From assembly GCA_934249275.1 (NCBI GenBank), contig CAKQKT010000062.1:1-11536 (forward strand): 11,536 nucleotides of DNA. Direction: 5' to 3'. The notes under the pieces were generated by a model. That model was not told where the DNA came from and did no database searches. It worked only from the letters and a program-made list of their open reading frames with translations. A program made the translations under genes and the position numbers. Shown here piece after piece: positions 1 through 8,973 of this stretch; the first letter of the stretch is position 1; every line of letters begins with the position of its first letter. The stretch comes from an uncultured Sutterella sp. (lineage in GTDB: Bacteria > Pseudomonadota > Gammaproteobacteria > Burkholderiales > Burkholderiaceae_F).

Positions 1-1
1 G

Positions 2-3000
2 TCCACGGTTCTGGGGGTTGCCGACCCGGGCTCCGCGGTCGGATTCCTGCAACCCGGCTCCATGATGACGCTCTCGGGATCCCGCAGGCTCACGCTCATG
101 GCCGACGGCGTCGACCGGATCCGGTGGCGCATCGAACGCATTCGCGATCCCTACCTTGCACTCACGGCTCAGAACTGGCGCGCCCACGAAACCGTCACGC
201 ATGCCGATTCGATGGCCGAAGCTGCCGAGGGCGTCATTCCCGTCGCAGCCGGCCGCCGCTTCACGTCGCTTGCGCTCGACGAGGCACGCCTCCCGGGCGG
301 CCGTGCCGGTCTCTTCCAGATCACGCTCACGGGCGAGAAGAAGTCAAAGAACGGCTGGGACATGGCTGCCTCTGCCGCCAAGCGCGTGCTTGTCACCGAC
401 ACGGCACTCATCGCCAAGACCGCCCGCGACGGCAGCCATCTCGTCTATGCGGCGGACCTCGTCAAGGGAACGCCGTCTGCGGGTCTCAAGGCCGAGCTTC
501 TCGGCGCCAACGGCGTCCCGCTTGAAACCGTTATGACCGACATGACGGGCACCGCGCACTTTTCCACCACCCGCGGACTTGAGCGAGAGAAATCGCCGGC
601 CGCCGTCGTCGTGACGAACGAAAGAACCGGCGACCTTGCCTGGCTTTCGCTTTCCGACGCCTCCAACGTCGACCGAGAGCACGACTTCAGCACCGCAGGG
701 CGCCTCGTTTCCGAAGACGGCCTCACGGGACTTGTCTTCTCAGAGCGCGGCATCTACCGTCCGGGCGAAACCGTGCACGCCGGCCTCATCGTGAAGACCG
801 CCGACTGGCATCAGCTGCCCGCAGGCCTGCCGGTCACGCTTCGCATCACCGACGCCGCGGGCCGCACCATGCTGGAAACGGCACCCGCGCTCACGCCCGA
901 AGGAACGGCATCGGCCGACTGGACCATTCCCGCCGACGCCGTGCCGGGCGAAATCCGCCTCGACCTGATGGCCGGCGGCACCGTGATTTCGACCCAGCAT
1001 GCGGCAATCGGCGACTTCACGCCCGAACCCATGCGGCTCACCGCACGAATGGCCGAAGAGACACCGGGCTGGATGAAGCCGGGCGACCTTGCGATCACCG
1101 CCACGCTTGCCATGACCTACGGCGCAGCCGCCGCTCAAAAGGACGTCCGCGCCCGCGTGTCCCTCTCCCCGGCCTACGGCCTCAAGTTCCCGGGACTCTC
1201 CGAATGGACTTTCGTCGACCCGGCTCCCTTCACGGGCTCCCTCGACGAAGTCAGGGTGAAGTCCGCCCAAACAGACGCCTCGGGCCGTGCATCCCTTACA
1301 CTCCCCCTCTCCTCCGTTGCGGGAACCCTCAAGGGCCGAGTGCTTCTCGAAGGCTTTGAAGCCGGCGGCATTCGCGGCGCAACTGAAAACGTCGATTTTC
1401 TGGTCTCGCCCGCCGACACAATGCTCGGCTGGCGGCGGAAGGCCGACTCCGTCGTCCGTACTGACGGCATCAGCATGCCTGCGTCCGATGCCTTCAACTG
1501 GATCCGTCAGTACGAGGACCGCTCCTTCGAATTTCTGCTCATCGACCGACATCTCAAGCCCTGCGCAGAGAAGCCCCTCACCATCGCCGTCGCGGCACGC
1601 CAGTCCGTCACGGAACTCGCCTCCGACAGCACCGGACGCCTGCGCTACGACGAGCGCCAAATCGAACGCCTGATTCAGGAGGGCACGGTCACCACCGACG
1701 CCAACGGCCGCACGACGGCTTCGCTCGACACATCCATGCCGGGCGACTTTTCGCTCATCGTCCGCGATTCGGAGGGCCGCGTGCTCGCCCGTCTTCCCTA
1801 CCACGTCGCAGGCGAGGACCTGCGCCCCGCGCTTTCGGGCGACCTGCCGGCCGCGAGCGTCAAGCTCGTTTCGAACAAGTCGACTTATGAATTCGGCGAA
1901 TCCGCTCATTTCGACATAGTGTCTCCATTCGAGGGACTTGCACTCGTCACGCTTGAGGCAGACCGCGTTCTGACCTCCAAGTGGGTGCCCGTCAAGGCGG
2001 GCACGAACTCGGCCGAACTGGCCGTGCCCGACGGCTACAGCGGCCGCGCCTGGGTGAGCGCCTCGCTTGTTCGCTCCTCGAAGGACGCCTCTCGATTCCT
2101 CAAGGCCTATGCCCACACGACGGAGCCCGTCACGCTCAACATGAAGGCCCGCACGCTGGGCGTCACGCTTGAAGCGCCCGAGACGGTGCCCGACACGCGC
2201 GAGCTGAAGGTGACGGTCAAGTCCGACGCCCCGGGCCGCGTCTTCCTCTGGGCGGTCGACACGGGCATTCTGTCGCTCACCGGCTACCGGACGCCCTCGC
2301 CCGTTCATGCGATTCTCGAAGACCGCGGTCTTCAGGTGGACACGCGCCAGACGCTTGACGGCCTGATGCCCGAAGGCATGAAGCTTCCGGGCGACGCGCC
2401 ATTCGGCGGCGGCTTTGCCTCCAGAGCCATGGCCGCAGACGCCATGGCGAATCCCTTCCGGCGCTCGATGGACCGCGCGGCCGTCTGGTGGGCGGGCAGT
2501 CTCGAGACCGACGCCTCGGGCCGCACCGTCACGGTTTCGCTTCCACCCGAATTCAACGGCGGCGTTCGCCTGATGGCCGTCGGCGCCTCCGGCGACCGAG
2601 TGGGCGGCACGTCGATTGAGACCGCCATCCGCGCGCCCTTCATTCTGACACCGATCCTTCCAGGCTTTGCCGCGCCCGGCGACGTCTTCAAGAGCGTCGT
2701 CACGCTCAACGGCTCCTCCCCGTGGAAGGGCGCCGTCGCCGTCGGCCTGCCCGAAGGGCTCACGACTGACAAGTCCATCGCCCCGCTCGTCCTTGAAGCG
2801 GCCGGCGAAGCCTCTGCGAGCTTCGAACTCAAGGCCGGCGCAGTGCCGGGCGCCGCGCCCGTCACCGTTTCGGCCACGTCCGACAGCGGCAGCGCCATCA
2901 CGCGCTCCACGTCGTTCTCGATCCGCCCGGCAGCACTCAAGACGCACGACGTCGACTGGTCGTCCCTTGCGGACGCGACCACCGTCGACGTTCCGATCAA

Positions 3001-4453
3001 AGGCAGGCTTCTTGCCTTCGAAAACGAAACCTCGCTCACGGTTTCCACTACGCCGATGCCGCTTGCACACGGCCTGATGCGCGGCATTCCCGCCGCTTCC
3101 TGGGAGAGCGCCGATGCGGCTCTCTCGGCCGCCATGCCGTGGGCCGTGCTTGCGAACGCCCCGGCTTCGAAGCTTCCCGCCGGCAATGTTCAGAATGTTC
3201 GAAAGGCTGCTGCCGACCGCATCCAGACGGCTCTCGACACGATTGAAAAGCAGCTTCGCTGGAACGGCATCTCAATCTGGCCGGGCGCGGATCCGAATCT
3301 CATGTCTACCGCATGGGCGCTCGACTTCGTGCTGACGCTGCGTGAAAGCGGCCGCGACGTCCGACCCGAGCTCGTGCACAGGCTCACGGAAGCCGTCGGC
3401 AATTCGCTCGACAACCTGATGCCCAATACGCTTGCCGAAGCCCGCACCGCGGCTTGGGCGCTTGCGCAGCTCACGCGCGAAGGCACGCTTGAAGCCGAGC
3501 GCATCGAAGCGCTCCGAAACCGCATGGACGCCCGCAAGCTCGCATGGCGAACCGATCCGACGGCGCTCTACATCGCGCACGCCTACCGTCTGATGCGCCT
3601 CACCCGAGAAGCTGAAAAGCTGGAGAAGGCCTCCGTCAAGGTCGACCTTTCAAAGAACGAAGGCACCGGATTCCGGACGATCGGCGGCATTCCCGCTCTA
3701 GCAGCCGCATCCCGCCTGTCGCCGTCCGCCGATACGACCGCCCTTCTGGTGAAGGCGCTCGAAAGCCGCCCGGCCGAATCACTCTCCTCCCGCGAGCGCG
3801 CGTTCCTTGCCGCCGCTCTTCTCACCGCGCCGGCCGACAACGCACTCGCGAAGAAGCTCGACTCGGTGAAGCTCGCCTGCACTGCGCCCGCGGCCGGAAG
3901 CCGTCCGGCGGCATCGCTTGCCAAGGGCGACGGCTTCGTGACCCTTTCGGCCCCGGGATGCACCTCCTTCCGAATCACGTCGGATGCGTCCCTCAAGGGG
4001 CTCTTCCGCCAGACGGAAGCGGGCGGCTGGCCTGCCGAGGCCCACAAGACCGCATCCTCCGAAGGCCTTGAAGTCGTCAAGCGCATCCTCAACGATGCGG
4101 GCGAGCCTGTTGCAAGCGTCAAATCCGGCGACATCGTCACGGTCGAAATTCGTGCCCGCCGCACGCAAGGCTCCGCCGACGCACCGGTCGTGATCACCGA
4201 CCTCTTCCCGGGCGGCTTCGCACCCGCCTCGACGGACGAGGCTCTGCAGGGACTCGACGTCCGCCGAACTGCCGTTTCCGAGGACCGCCTGGTCGGCATC
4301 TGCATGCTTGACCGCAATGAGTCGGTTTTCACCTATCGACTTCGCGCCCAAACGCAGGGACAATATACGGTGCCGGCCGTTCAGGCGGCCGACGGCTCTG
4401 ATCCGACGATCAAGGCTCACGACAAATCAACCACCCTCACCGTGATGCCGTAG
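2..4453 (+). CDS. Alpha-2-macroglobulin family protein, thioester motif missing (N-terminus outside window)
   Basis: This is a bacterial alpha-2-macroglobulin of the YfhM type, a large periplasmic or lipid-anchored protein thought to trap proteases that enter the envelope. The frame is open to the left edge, so the start and any signal peptide or lipobox lie outside; the first visible Met (base 62) is internal. About 1480 residues are visible, against about 1650 in E. coli YfhM. Counting from that Met, family signatures include ERGIYRPGET near 228, AVDTGILSLTGY near 731, a VWWAG-to-LPPEFNGGVRLMAV stretch near 805-845, helical thioester-domain-like sequence from about 1000 to 1260, and a C-terminal domain with EGLEVVKRIL and VVITDLFPGGF. 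At the place of the C-L-E-Q thioester (residues 1013-1016) it reads S-W-E-S. The only visible Cys residues are at 501, 1273, 1300 and 1414. It is followed by pbpC, its usual partner. The family is certain; protease trapping here is inference. Confidence 0.93.
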   Translation, partial: STVLGVADPGSAVGFLQPGSMMTLSGSRRLTLMADGVDRIRWRIERIRDPYLALTAQNWRAHETVTHADSMAEAAEGVIPVAAGRRFTSLALDEARLPGGRAGLFQITLTGEKKSKNGWDMAASAAKRVLVTDTALIAKTARDGSHLVYAADLVKGTPSAGLKAELLGANGVPLETVMTDMTGTAHFSTTRGLEREKSPAAVVVTNERTGDLAWLSLSDASNVDREHDFSTAGRLVSEDGLTGLVFSERGIYRPGETVHAGLIVKTADWHQLPAGLPVTLRITDAAGRTMLETAPALTPEGTASADWTIPADAVPGEIRLDLMAGGTVISTQHAAIGDFTPEPMRLTARMAEETPGWMKPGDLAITATLAMTYGAAAAQKDVRARVSLSPAYGLKFPGLSEWTFVDPAPFTGSLDEVRVKSAQTDASGRASLTLPLSSVAGTLKGRVLLEGFEAGGIRGATENVDFLVSPADTMLGWRRKADSVVRTDGISMPASDAFNWIRQYEDRSFEFLLIDRHLKPCAEKPLTIAVAARQSVTELASDSTGRLRYDERQIERLIQEGTVTTDANGRTTASLDTSMPGDFSLIVRDSEGRVLARLPYHVAGEDLRPALSGDLPAASVKLVSNKSTYEFGESAHFDIVSPFEGLALVTLEADRVLTSKWVPVKAGTNSAELAVPDGYSGRAWVSASLVRSSKDASRFLKAYAHTTEPVTLNMKARTLGVTLEAPETVPDTRELKVTVKSDAPGRVFLWAVDTGILSLTGYRTPSPVHAILEDRGLQVDTRQTLDGLMPEGMKLPGDAPFGGGFASRAMAADAMANPFRRSMDRAAVWWAGSLETDASGRTVTVSLPPEFNGGVRLMAVGASGDRVGGTSIETAIRAPFILTPILPGFAAPGDVFKSVVTLNGSSPWKGAVAVGLPEGLTTDKSIAPLVLEAAGEASASFELKAGAVPGAAPVTVSATSDSGSAITRSTSFSIRPAALKTHDVDWSSLADATTVDVPIKGRLLAFENETSLTVSTTPMPLAHGLMRGIPAASWESADAALSAAMPWAVLANAPASKLPAGNVQNVRKAAADRIQTALDTIEKQLRWNGISIWPGADPNLMSTAWALDFVLTLRESGRDVRPELVHRLTEAVGNSLDNLMPNTLAEARTAAWALAQLTREGTLEAERIEALRNRMDARKLAWRTDPTALYIAHAYRLMRLTREAEKLEKASVKVDLSKNEGTGFRTIGGIPALAAASRLSPSADTTALLVKALESRPAESLSSRERAFLAAALLTAPADNALAKKLDSVKLACTAPAAGSRPAASLAKGDGFVTLSAPGCTSFRITSDASLKGLFRQTEAGGWPAEAHKTASSEGLEVVKRILNDAGEPVASVKSGDIVTVEIRARRTQGSADAPVVITDLFPGGFAPASTDEALQGLDVRRTAVSEDRLVGICMLDRNESVFTYRLRAQTQGQYTVPAVQAADGSDPTIKAHDKSTTLTVMP

Positions 4454-4474
4454 CGCTCACGGAAAATCGACAAC

Positions 4475-4478
4475 GGAG
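4475..4478 (+). promoter_or_regulatory. Ribosome binding site of pbpC
   Basis: GGAG lies 6 bases before the pbpC ATG, within the 31-base gap after the macroglobulin stop codon (TAG, 4451-4453). I see no terminator or convincing promoter in this gap, so the two genes are probably co-transcribed. Confidence 0.6.
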
Positions 4479-4484
4479 AACCTC

Positions 4485-6815
4485 ATGCGAAGGTTTGTCC
4501 GTCTGCTACTGGCTGCCGCCGTCCTGACGGCCGCAGCCGGCGGCGGACTCATGATCTGGGCGAAGACCCAGCCCAAGCCCGGGCTTATTCCCGAGGACAC
4601 CCACTGGTCTCAGGCCGTCACCGACCGAGACGGCCGGCTTCTTCATCTTTCGCTCTCCGAGGACGGCGCCTACCGGCTTCCCGTAGAGCCGGGCTCCGTT
4701 TCCCGCGAAGCGCTTGACGCAGCCGTGCGCTATGAAGACCGCTACTTCTATTCGCACCCCGGCGTGAATCCCCTTTCGATCGTGCGCGCCGCATGGGCGA
4801 CCGCCACGGGCACCCGCCGCATCGGCGGATCAACCATCACCATGCAGCTCGCGCGCAAGCTTCAGAATCTCGACACCCGCAATTGGCGCGGCAAGGTCGA
4901 GCAGATGCTCTGGGCGCTTCGCTACGACATGCACTACACAAAGGACGAGATCCTGACGGCCTATCTCGCCGTGACGCCGTACGGCGGCAACGTCGAAGGC
5001 ATCGAAGCCGCCTCGCTCGTCTATTTCGGCAAGCACGCCTCCCAGCTCACCGCGGCCGAATCGATCGCACTCTCCGTCGTTCCCCAGAACCCCATCAAGC
5101 GCCATCCCGTCACCGGTCCCGACTTTGACCGGGCGCGCCTCGCCGTCGGCAAAAAAGCCATCGACCAGGGCTTCGTGAGCGAACGCCTGCGTCCCGTCGT
5201 GGAAGGCCCCCTCAAGGTGAAGGGCACGAAGGAGCTTCCGTTTGCGGCTCCGCACTTCACCCGCCTCGTTGAAGGCGTGCGTCCCGATCCCGTTCTCAAA
5301 ACGACGCTGAGCCTGCCGCTTCAGGAATCCATGGAAAAGATTCTTGCGGACAGCGTCGCGCGCCTCAAGCCCTACGGCATTGAAAACGGCGCCATGCTCG
5401 TCGTCGACTCCCGCGACATGTCCGTGCTCGCCCACGTGGGCAGCATCGACTTCTTCGACAGCGCCATTGCAGGCGAAATCGACGGCACGCGCGCCCAGCG
5501 ATCTCCCGGCTCCACGTTGAAGCCCTTCATCTACGGTCTGGCAATCGATCAGGGACTCATCCACTCCCGCTCGATCCTTCTCGATTCGCAGAAGAACTTC
5601 CGCGGGTATCAGCCGGGCAACGCGGACCGCCGCTTCCGCGGGCCGCTCCCCGCAGTCGAAGCGCTCAACGATTCCCGCAACGTGCCCGCCGTCACGCTTG
5701 CATCCGAACTCCGTCCCGATCTCTACGACTTTCTGAATGAAGCAGGCGTCAGGCTTGCGCACCCGCGCGAGCACTACGGCCTCTCGATCGTGCTCGGCGG
5801 CGCTGAAGCGAGCGCCGAAGATCTCGCCCGTCTCTACGGCACGCTCGGCAACGGCGGCCTCCTGCGTCCGCTCGTGCGTCTTGCCGGCGAGGAACCCGCC
5901 GAAGCCAAGCCGATGCTTTCACCCGAATCCGCCTGGATCGTGCGCCGCATGCTCGCCGAAGGCGGCGAAACGCTCAAGGTCGACGGCGTGCCTGTTCCGC
6001 TCCTCTGGAAGACAGGCACCTCCAACGGCTTCCGCGACGCATGGACCGCAGGCTATGCAGGCCGCTACATCATCGTCGTATGGCTCGGCAACTTCAACGG
6101 CCGGCCCGATCCGTGGCTTCAGGGTGCGCTCGTGGCGCAGCCCGTCTTCAGAAGCGCCGCCGTGCGTCTTCTGACGGACCGAGAATTCGCCATGTCGAAC
6201 GAGGACGTCAAGCGCTTTGACGAACAGCCCGCCAACGTCAAGGCCGAGCCCGTCTGCCGAGCGACCGGCGACCTGGCCGCCGACGCACAGGGCCGCGTGC
6301 GCTGCACCGATACGGTCGACGCCTGGTTCATCCCCGGCGTGAGCCCGATCCGAGACACCGGTTTTCTCAAGGAAATTCTCGTTGACGAAGCCACCGGTCT
6401 TCGCGCATGCGAGGACGGCGAAGGCGTGAAGCACGTCTTCGTCGAATCCTGGCCTTCCGAATACCAGCAGCGATTCCTCGAAGCCGGCGTCCTCAAGGCG
6501 CCGCTCCCCGAATGGAAACCCGAATGCCGTCCCGAAGGCGCGTTTTCCGGCAAGCCCCCGGTGATTCTGAGCCCGCGCACAGGCATCCGCTACTACACGG
6601 GCACGGCCGGCCCCAGACAGGCCCGAATCGTCCTCAAGGCCAGCCTCGCGCCTGACGCCAAGCTTGTCTACTGGTTCTCCGACGACCGCTTCATCGGCGC
6701 CGCCAAGGCGGGCAAGGCCGTCGTCTGGAAGCCCGAGCCCGGCACGCACCGCGTCAGCGCCGTGGACGATCAGGGCCGCAGGTCCCATCGAACCGTGACA
6801 GTGAAGCAGCCGTAA
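4485..6815 (+). CDS. pbpC: Penicillin-binding protein 1C (bifunctional transglycosylase/transpeptidase)
   Basis: This is a class A penicillin-binding protein of the PBP1C group: it polymerises lipid II into glycan strands and can cross-link stem peptides in the periplasm. It has 776 residues, close to E. coli PBP1C (about 770). A short cytoplasmic MRR start leads into one membrane anchor (about 5-25). The glycosyltransferase domain (about 40-230) has the catalytic Glu in EDRYFYSHPG (E84), GGSTITMQLARKL (114-126) and KDEILTAYLA (153-162). The transpeptidase domain (about 270-560) has all three catalytic motifs: S343-T-L-K346, S397-R-N399 and K509-T-G511. The last 90 or so residues match the PBP1C-specific C-terminal domain. 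The ATG has a GGAG site 6 bases upstream. Both active sites look intact, unlike the altered macroglobulin next to it. In E. coli PBP1C is a minor, dispensable enzyme, and its link to a macroglobulin suggests wall repair after attack. Confidence 0.96.
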   Translation: MRRFVRLLLAAAVLTAAAGGGLMIWAKTQPKPGLIPEDTHWSQAVTDRDGRLLHLSLSEDGAYRLPVEPGSVSREALDAAVRYEDRYFYSHPGVNPLSIVRAAWATATGTRRIGGSTITMQLARKLQNLDTRNWRGKVEQMLWALRYDMHYTKDEILTAYLAVTPYGGNVEGIEAASLVYFGKHASQLTAAESIALSVVPQNPIKRHPVTGPDFDRARLAVGKKAIDQGFVSERLRPVVEGPLKVKGTKELPFAAPHFTRLVEGVRPDPVLKTTLSLPLQESMEKILADSVARLKPYGIENGAMLVVDSRDMSVLAHVGSIDFFDSAIAGEIDGTRAQRSPGSTLKPFIYGLAIDQGLIHSRSILLDSQKNFRGYQPGNADRRFRGPLPAVEALNDSRNVPAVTLASELRPDLYDFLNEAGVRLAHPREHYGLSIVLGGAEASAEDLARLYGTLGNGGLLRPLVRLAGEEPAEAKPMLSPESAWIVRRMLAEGGETLKVDGVPVPLLWKTGTSNGFRDAWTAGYAGRYIIVVWLGNFNGRPDPWLQGALVAQPVFRSAAVRLLTDREFAMSNEDVKRFDEQPANVKAEPVCRATGDLAADAQGRVRCTDTVDAWFIPGVSPIRDTGFLKEILVDEATGLRACEDGEGVKHVFVESWPSEYQQRFLEAGVLKAPLPEWKPECRPEGAFSGKPPVILSPRTGIRYYTGTAGPRQARIVLKASLAPDAKLVYWFSDDRFIGAAKAGKAVVWKPEPGTHRVSAVDDQGRRSHRTVTVKQP

Positions 6816-6837
6816 ATTCTTTCGCTTCAAAACCAAA

Positions 6838-6870
6838 ACAGCCGCATCTTCGCGAAGGAGGTGCGGCTGT
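6838..6870 (-). terminator. Intrinsic terminator after leuD, between the convergent pbpC and leuD genes
   Basis: A 9-bp stem (ACAGCCGCA at 6838-6846, TGCGGCTGT at 6862-6870) encloses a loop that contains the palindrome CTTCGCGAAG (6848-6857). Read on the minus strand, the stem is followed directly by TTTTGGTTTT, a good but interrupted T-run, so it fits termination of the leu transcript. On the plus strand no T-run follows, so it would be a poor terminator for pbpC, though the hairpin could still slow or protect that end. Confidence 0.72.
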
Positions 6871-6892
6871 CTCAGTCTGGAGAGATAAATGA

Positions 6893-7537
6893 TCAGCGGC
6901 CTTCCAGTCGGCGCTTGGCCTTGCCGGCAAGTCCCGTCATCCACGGGAACTCGGCTTCGTGGGCCTTGCGGAACCGCTCGATCTCGTCCATGTCGCGGAG
7001 CGTGGCAGCGGTCATGTCAAGCCCTTCCATGAGCATGTTGCGGTGGCGCGGCGCCACTTCAAAGGGCCAGGTCCTGCCGGCGATGCGGATTTCCCTGGCG
7101 ACAAGGTCGACCGTCGCCTCGACAGGCGTCGTGTCGGAAAGCGCCGCCATGATCTCGGCCGATGCCTCGGGCGTGACCCTGCAGGCGAGAAGCCCGTTGT
7201 TGAAGCAGTTCGAGTAGAAGATTTCGCCGAAGCCCGAAGCAATCACGGCGCGAATGCCCATCTGCATGAGGCCCCAGACCGCATGCTCGCGGCTCGAGCC
7301 GCAGCCGAAGTTCGGACCGGCGGCGATGATCGCCGTCTTCTCAAAGCCCGGACGGTTGAAGACGCAGTCCGTTCTGGGCGTGCCGTCGGGATTGCATCGC
7401 ATGTTGAAGAAGGTGCCGCGGGCAAGCCCCGACTTGTCGATGCCGCGCAGGAACTGCTTGGGCATGATCTGGTCGGTGTCGCAGTTGTCGATCGGAAGCG
7501 GAGCGGCGACGGCGGTGAGCGTGGTGAGTTTTTCCAT
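6893..7537 (-). CDS. leuD: 3-isopropylmalate dehydratase small subunit
   Basis: LeuD is the small swivel subunit of isopropylmalate isomerase. With LeuC it converts 2-isopropylmalate to 3-isopropylmalate through dehydration and rehydration in leucine synthesis, in the cytoplasm. The protein has 214 residues, normal for the bacterial form. Diagnostic sequence is PIDNCDTDQIMPKQFL (15-30) and the substrate-loop region NFGCGSSREHAVWGL (76-90), followed by GEIFYSNCFNNGLL (104-117). The ATG is preceded by GAGGAG at 8 bases, and that site overlaps the leuC stop codon; the gap to leuC is only 12 bases, so translation of the two subunits is probably coupled. No leuB follows: the next gene is convergent pbpC, after a terminator. 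Identification is secure from motifs, length and the adjacent leuC. Confidence 0.96.
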   Translation of the reverse strand: MEKLTTLTAVAAPLPIDNCDTDQIMPKQFLRGIDKSGLARGTFFNMRCNPDGTPRTDCVFNRPGFEKTAIIAAGPNFGCGSSREHAVWGLMQMGIRAVIASGFGEIFYSNCFNNGLLACRVTPEASAEIMAALSDTTPVEATVDLVAREIRIAGRTWPFEVAPRHRNMLMEGLDMTAATLRDMDEIERFRKAHEAEFPWMTGLAGKAKRRLEGR

Positions 7538-7545
7538 TTTCAGTG

Positions 7546-7551
7546 CTCCTC
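7546..7551 (-). promoter_or_regulatory. leuD ribosome binding site overlapping the leuC stop codon
   Basis: On the minus strand the leuC stop TGA (7552-7550) shares bases with GAGGAG (7551-7546), which sits 8 bases before the leuD ATG. Ribosomes ending leuC therefore cover the leuD start signal, the usual layout for translational coupling of subunits needed in equal amounts. Confidence 0.7.
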
Positions 7552-8953
7552 AAAGACGGCGCCAGTCGGTGAAGCGTCCGGTCACGGCCGCAGCCGCGGC
7601 CATCTGCGGGCTGACGAGGTGCGTGCGGGCGCCGCGGCCCTGACGTCCCTCGAAATTTCTGTTCGTGGTGGAGGCGCAGCGAACGCCGGCCTCCAGAATG
7701 TCGTCGTTCATGCAGAGGCAGAGAGAACAGCCGCTCTTGCGCCACTCAAAGCCCGCATCACGGAAGATCTGGGCAATTCCCTCCTCTTCGGCCTGACGGC
7801 GCACCCACATGGATCCCGGCACCACCTGAGCGCGGACGCCGGGCGCCACATGACGGCCCTTGAGGATTTCCGCAGCCGCGCGAAGGTCGGGCAGGCGTGC
7901 GTTGGTGCAGGAGCCGATGAAGACATGCTGAACCGGAACACCTTCCATCGTCATGCCGGGTTCAAGGCCCTGATAAGCCTGGCCGCGCTCGGCCGCCGCT
8001 CGAGCAATCGGATCCTCAAAGGATTCAGGCGAAGGAATCGGCTCGTCAATGGCCGCACACTGGTCGGGGCTCGTGCCCCACGTCACCATCGGCTTCACGC
8101 CGGAAGCGTCGATCGTGACCGTGCGATCGTAAACGGCGCCTTCATCGGGCGCGAGCGTCTTCCAATACGCACGAGCCGCTTCGAGCTCGCTGCCCGCAAG
8201 ATCCGGCGCATGCGCCTCGACCCACGCCGCCGTCTTGGCATCCGGCGCAATCAGAGCGCCTCGGGCGCCCGCTTCGACGGTGAGATTGCAGAGCGTCATG
8301 CGGCCTTCAACCGAAAGCGCATCAATCGCCGATCCCTGATATTCGACCACATGTCCGAGCGCGCCGCGCGCACTGATCGTGCGAAGAACCGTGAGCGCAA
8401 GATCCTTGGCGGTGGAGCCTTCGGGAAGCTCGCCGTCAATGCGCACGAGCATCGTCTTCGCAAGACGATAAACGAGCGTCTGCGTCGCAAGGATGTGTTC
8501 GATTTCGGAAGTGCCGATGCCGAAGCCGAGCGCGCCCAGCGCACCATGCGTCGTCGTGTGGCTGTCGCCGCAGATGACGACCATGCCCGGACGAGCCAGG
8601 CCCTGTTCGTCCACAACGACGTGCTCGATGCCCTGATAAGGATCGTTGGCGCCGTAGAAGGCGTCGATCCCGTTGCGGCGGCAGTTCGCCTCAAGAGTCT
8701 GCGCCTGCCTGAGCGATGCCGCATCCGCAATGACGCGTGGCGTTACGTCGGCGCTGGGAATGATGTGGTCAACGACGCAGAGATGCGCGTCCGGCACAGG
8801 CGCGGTCACGCCGCGCTCGACCAGTCCCGCAAAAGCCTGCGGACTTGTGTATTCGTTGGCGAAATGAAGATCGACATAGAGCAGCACGGTGTTCGCGTCG
8901 ATCGTGCGCACCACGTGCTTGTCGAGAATCTTTTGGTAAAGCGTTGCGGCCAT
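7550..8953 (-). CDS. leuC: 3-isopropylmalate dehydratase large subunit
   Basis: LeuC is the [4Fe-4S] catalytic subunit of isopropylmalate isomerase, an aconitase-family enzyme acting with LeuD in leucine synthesis. The chosen ATG gives 467 residues, matching E. coli LeuC (466). A TTG codon five codons upstream is also in frame, but GGGAGA lies 7 bases before the ATG and overlaps that extension, so the ATG is the better start. Visible signatures are PYQGIEHVV (105-113), CGDSHTTTHGALGALGFGIGTSE (128-150, aconitase signature 1), FIGSCTNARLPDLRAA (345-360, cluster ligand C349) and GCSLCLCMN (408-416, ligands C409 and C412), then NRNFEGRQGRG (431-441). All three expected cluster cysteines are present. 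Cys 414 is an extra one where I would expect Ala or Gly, and Ser 407 stands where Pro is usual. Transcription probably begins in the AT-rich region upstream (9010-9075). Confidence 0.97.
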   Translation of the reverse strand: MAATLYQKILDKHVVRTIDANTVLLYVDLHFANEYTSPQAFAGLVERGVTAPVPDAHLCVVDHIIPSADVTPRVIADAASLRQAQTLEANCRRNGIDAFYGANDPYQGIEHVVVDEQGLARPGMVVICGDSHTTTHGALGALGFGIGTSEIEHILATQTLVYRLAKTMLVRIDGELPEGSTAKDLALTVLRTISARGALGHVVEYQGSAIDALSVEGRMTLCNLTVEAGARGALIAPDAKTAAWVEAHAPDLAGSELEAARAYWKTLAPDEGAVYDRTVTIDASGVKPMVTWGTSPDQCAAIDEPIPSPESFEDPIARAAAERGQAYQGLEPGMTMEGVPVQHVFIGSCTNARLPDLRAAAEILKGRHVAPGVRAQVVPGSMWVRRQAEEEGIAQIFRDAGFEWRKSGCSLCLCMNDDILEAGVRCASTTNRNFEGRQGRGARTHLVSPQMAAAAAVTGRFTDWRRL

Positions 8954-8960
8954 GTAGGTA

Positions 8961-8966
8961 TCTCCC
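8961..8966 (-). promoter_or_regulatory. leuC ribosome binding site that decides the start codon
   Basis: GGGAGA on the minus strand lies 7 bases before the ATG at 8953-8951. The alternative in-frame TTG (first base 8968) overlaps this site, so it can hardly be the real start. The site begins 7 bases after the foot of the leader hairpin at 8974-9001. Confidence 0.7.
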
Positions 8967-8973
8967 AAATACG

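Noticed and set aside
62..64. ATG at 62 as the start of the macroglobulin
   Set aside because: The frame is open upstream to base 2, no signal peptide follows the ATG, no ribosome binding site precedes it, and the family needs more N-terminal sequence.
740..3070. A 776-codon open frame on the minus strand opposite the macroglobulin gene
   Set aside because: Its translation is rich in Arg, Gly, His and Asp with no recognisable domain, and it lies opposite a clear family member. Long antisense frames are common opposite GC-rich genes with strong third-position bias.
6855..6900. AAGGAGG followed by GTG, and GGAG followed by ATG, on the plus strand, suggesting a small gene after pbpC
   Set aside because: The first motif lies inside the terminator hairpin, and the frames that follow run antisense into leuD with shadow composition. 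The match to a ribosome binding site is probably chance.
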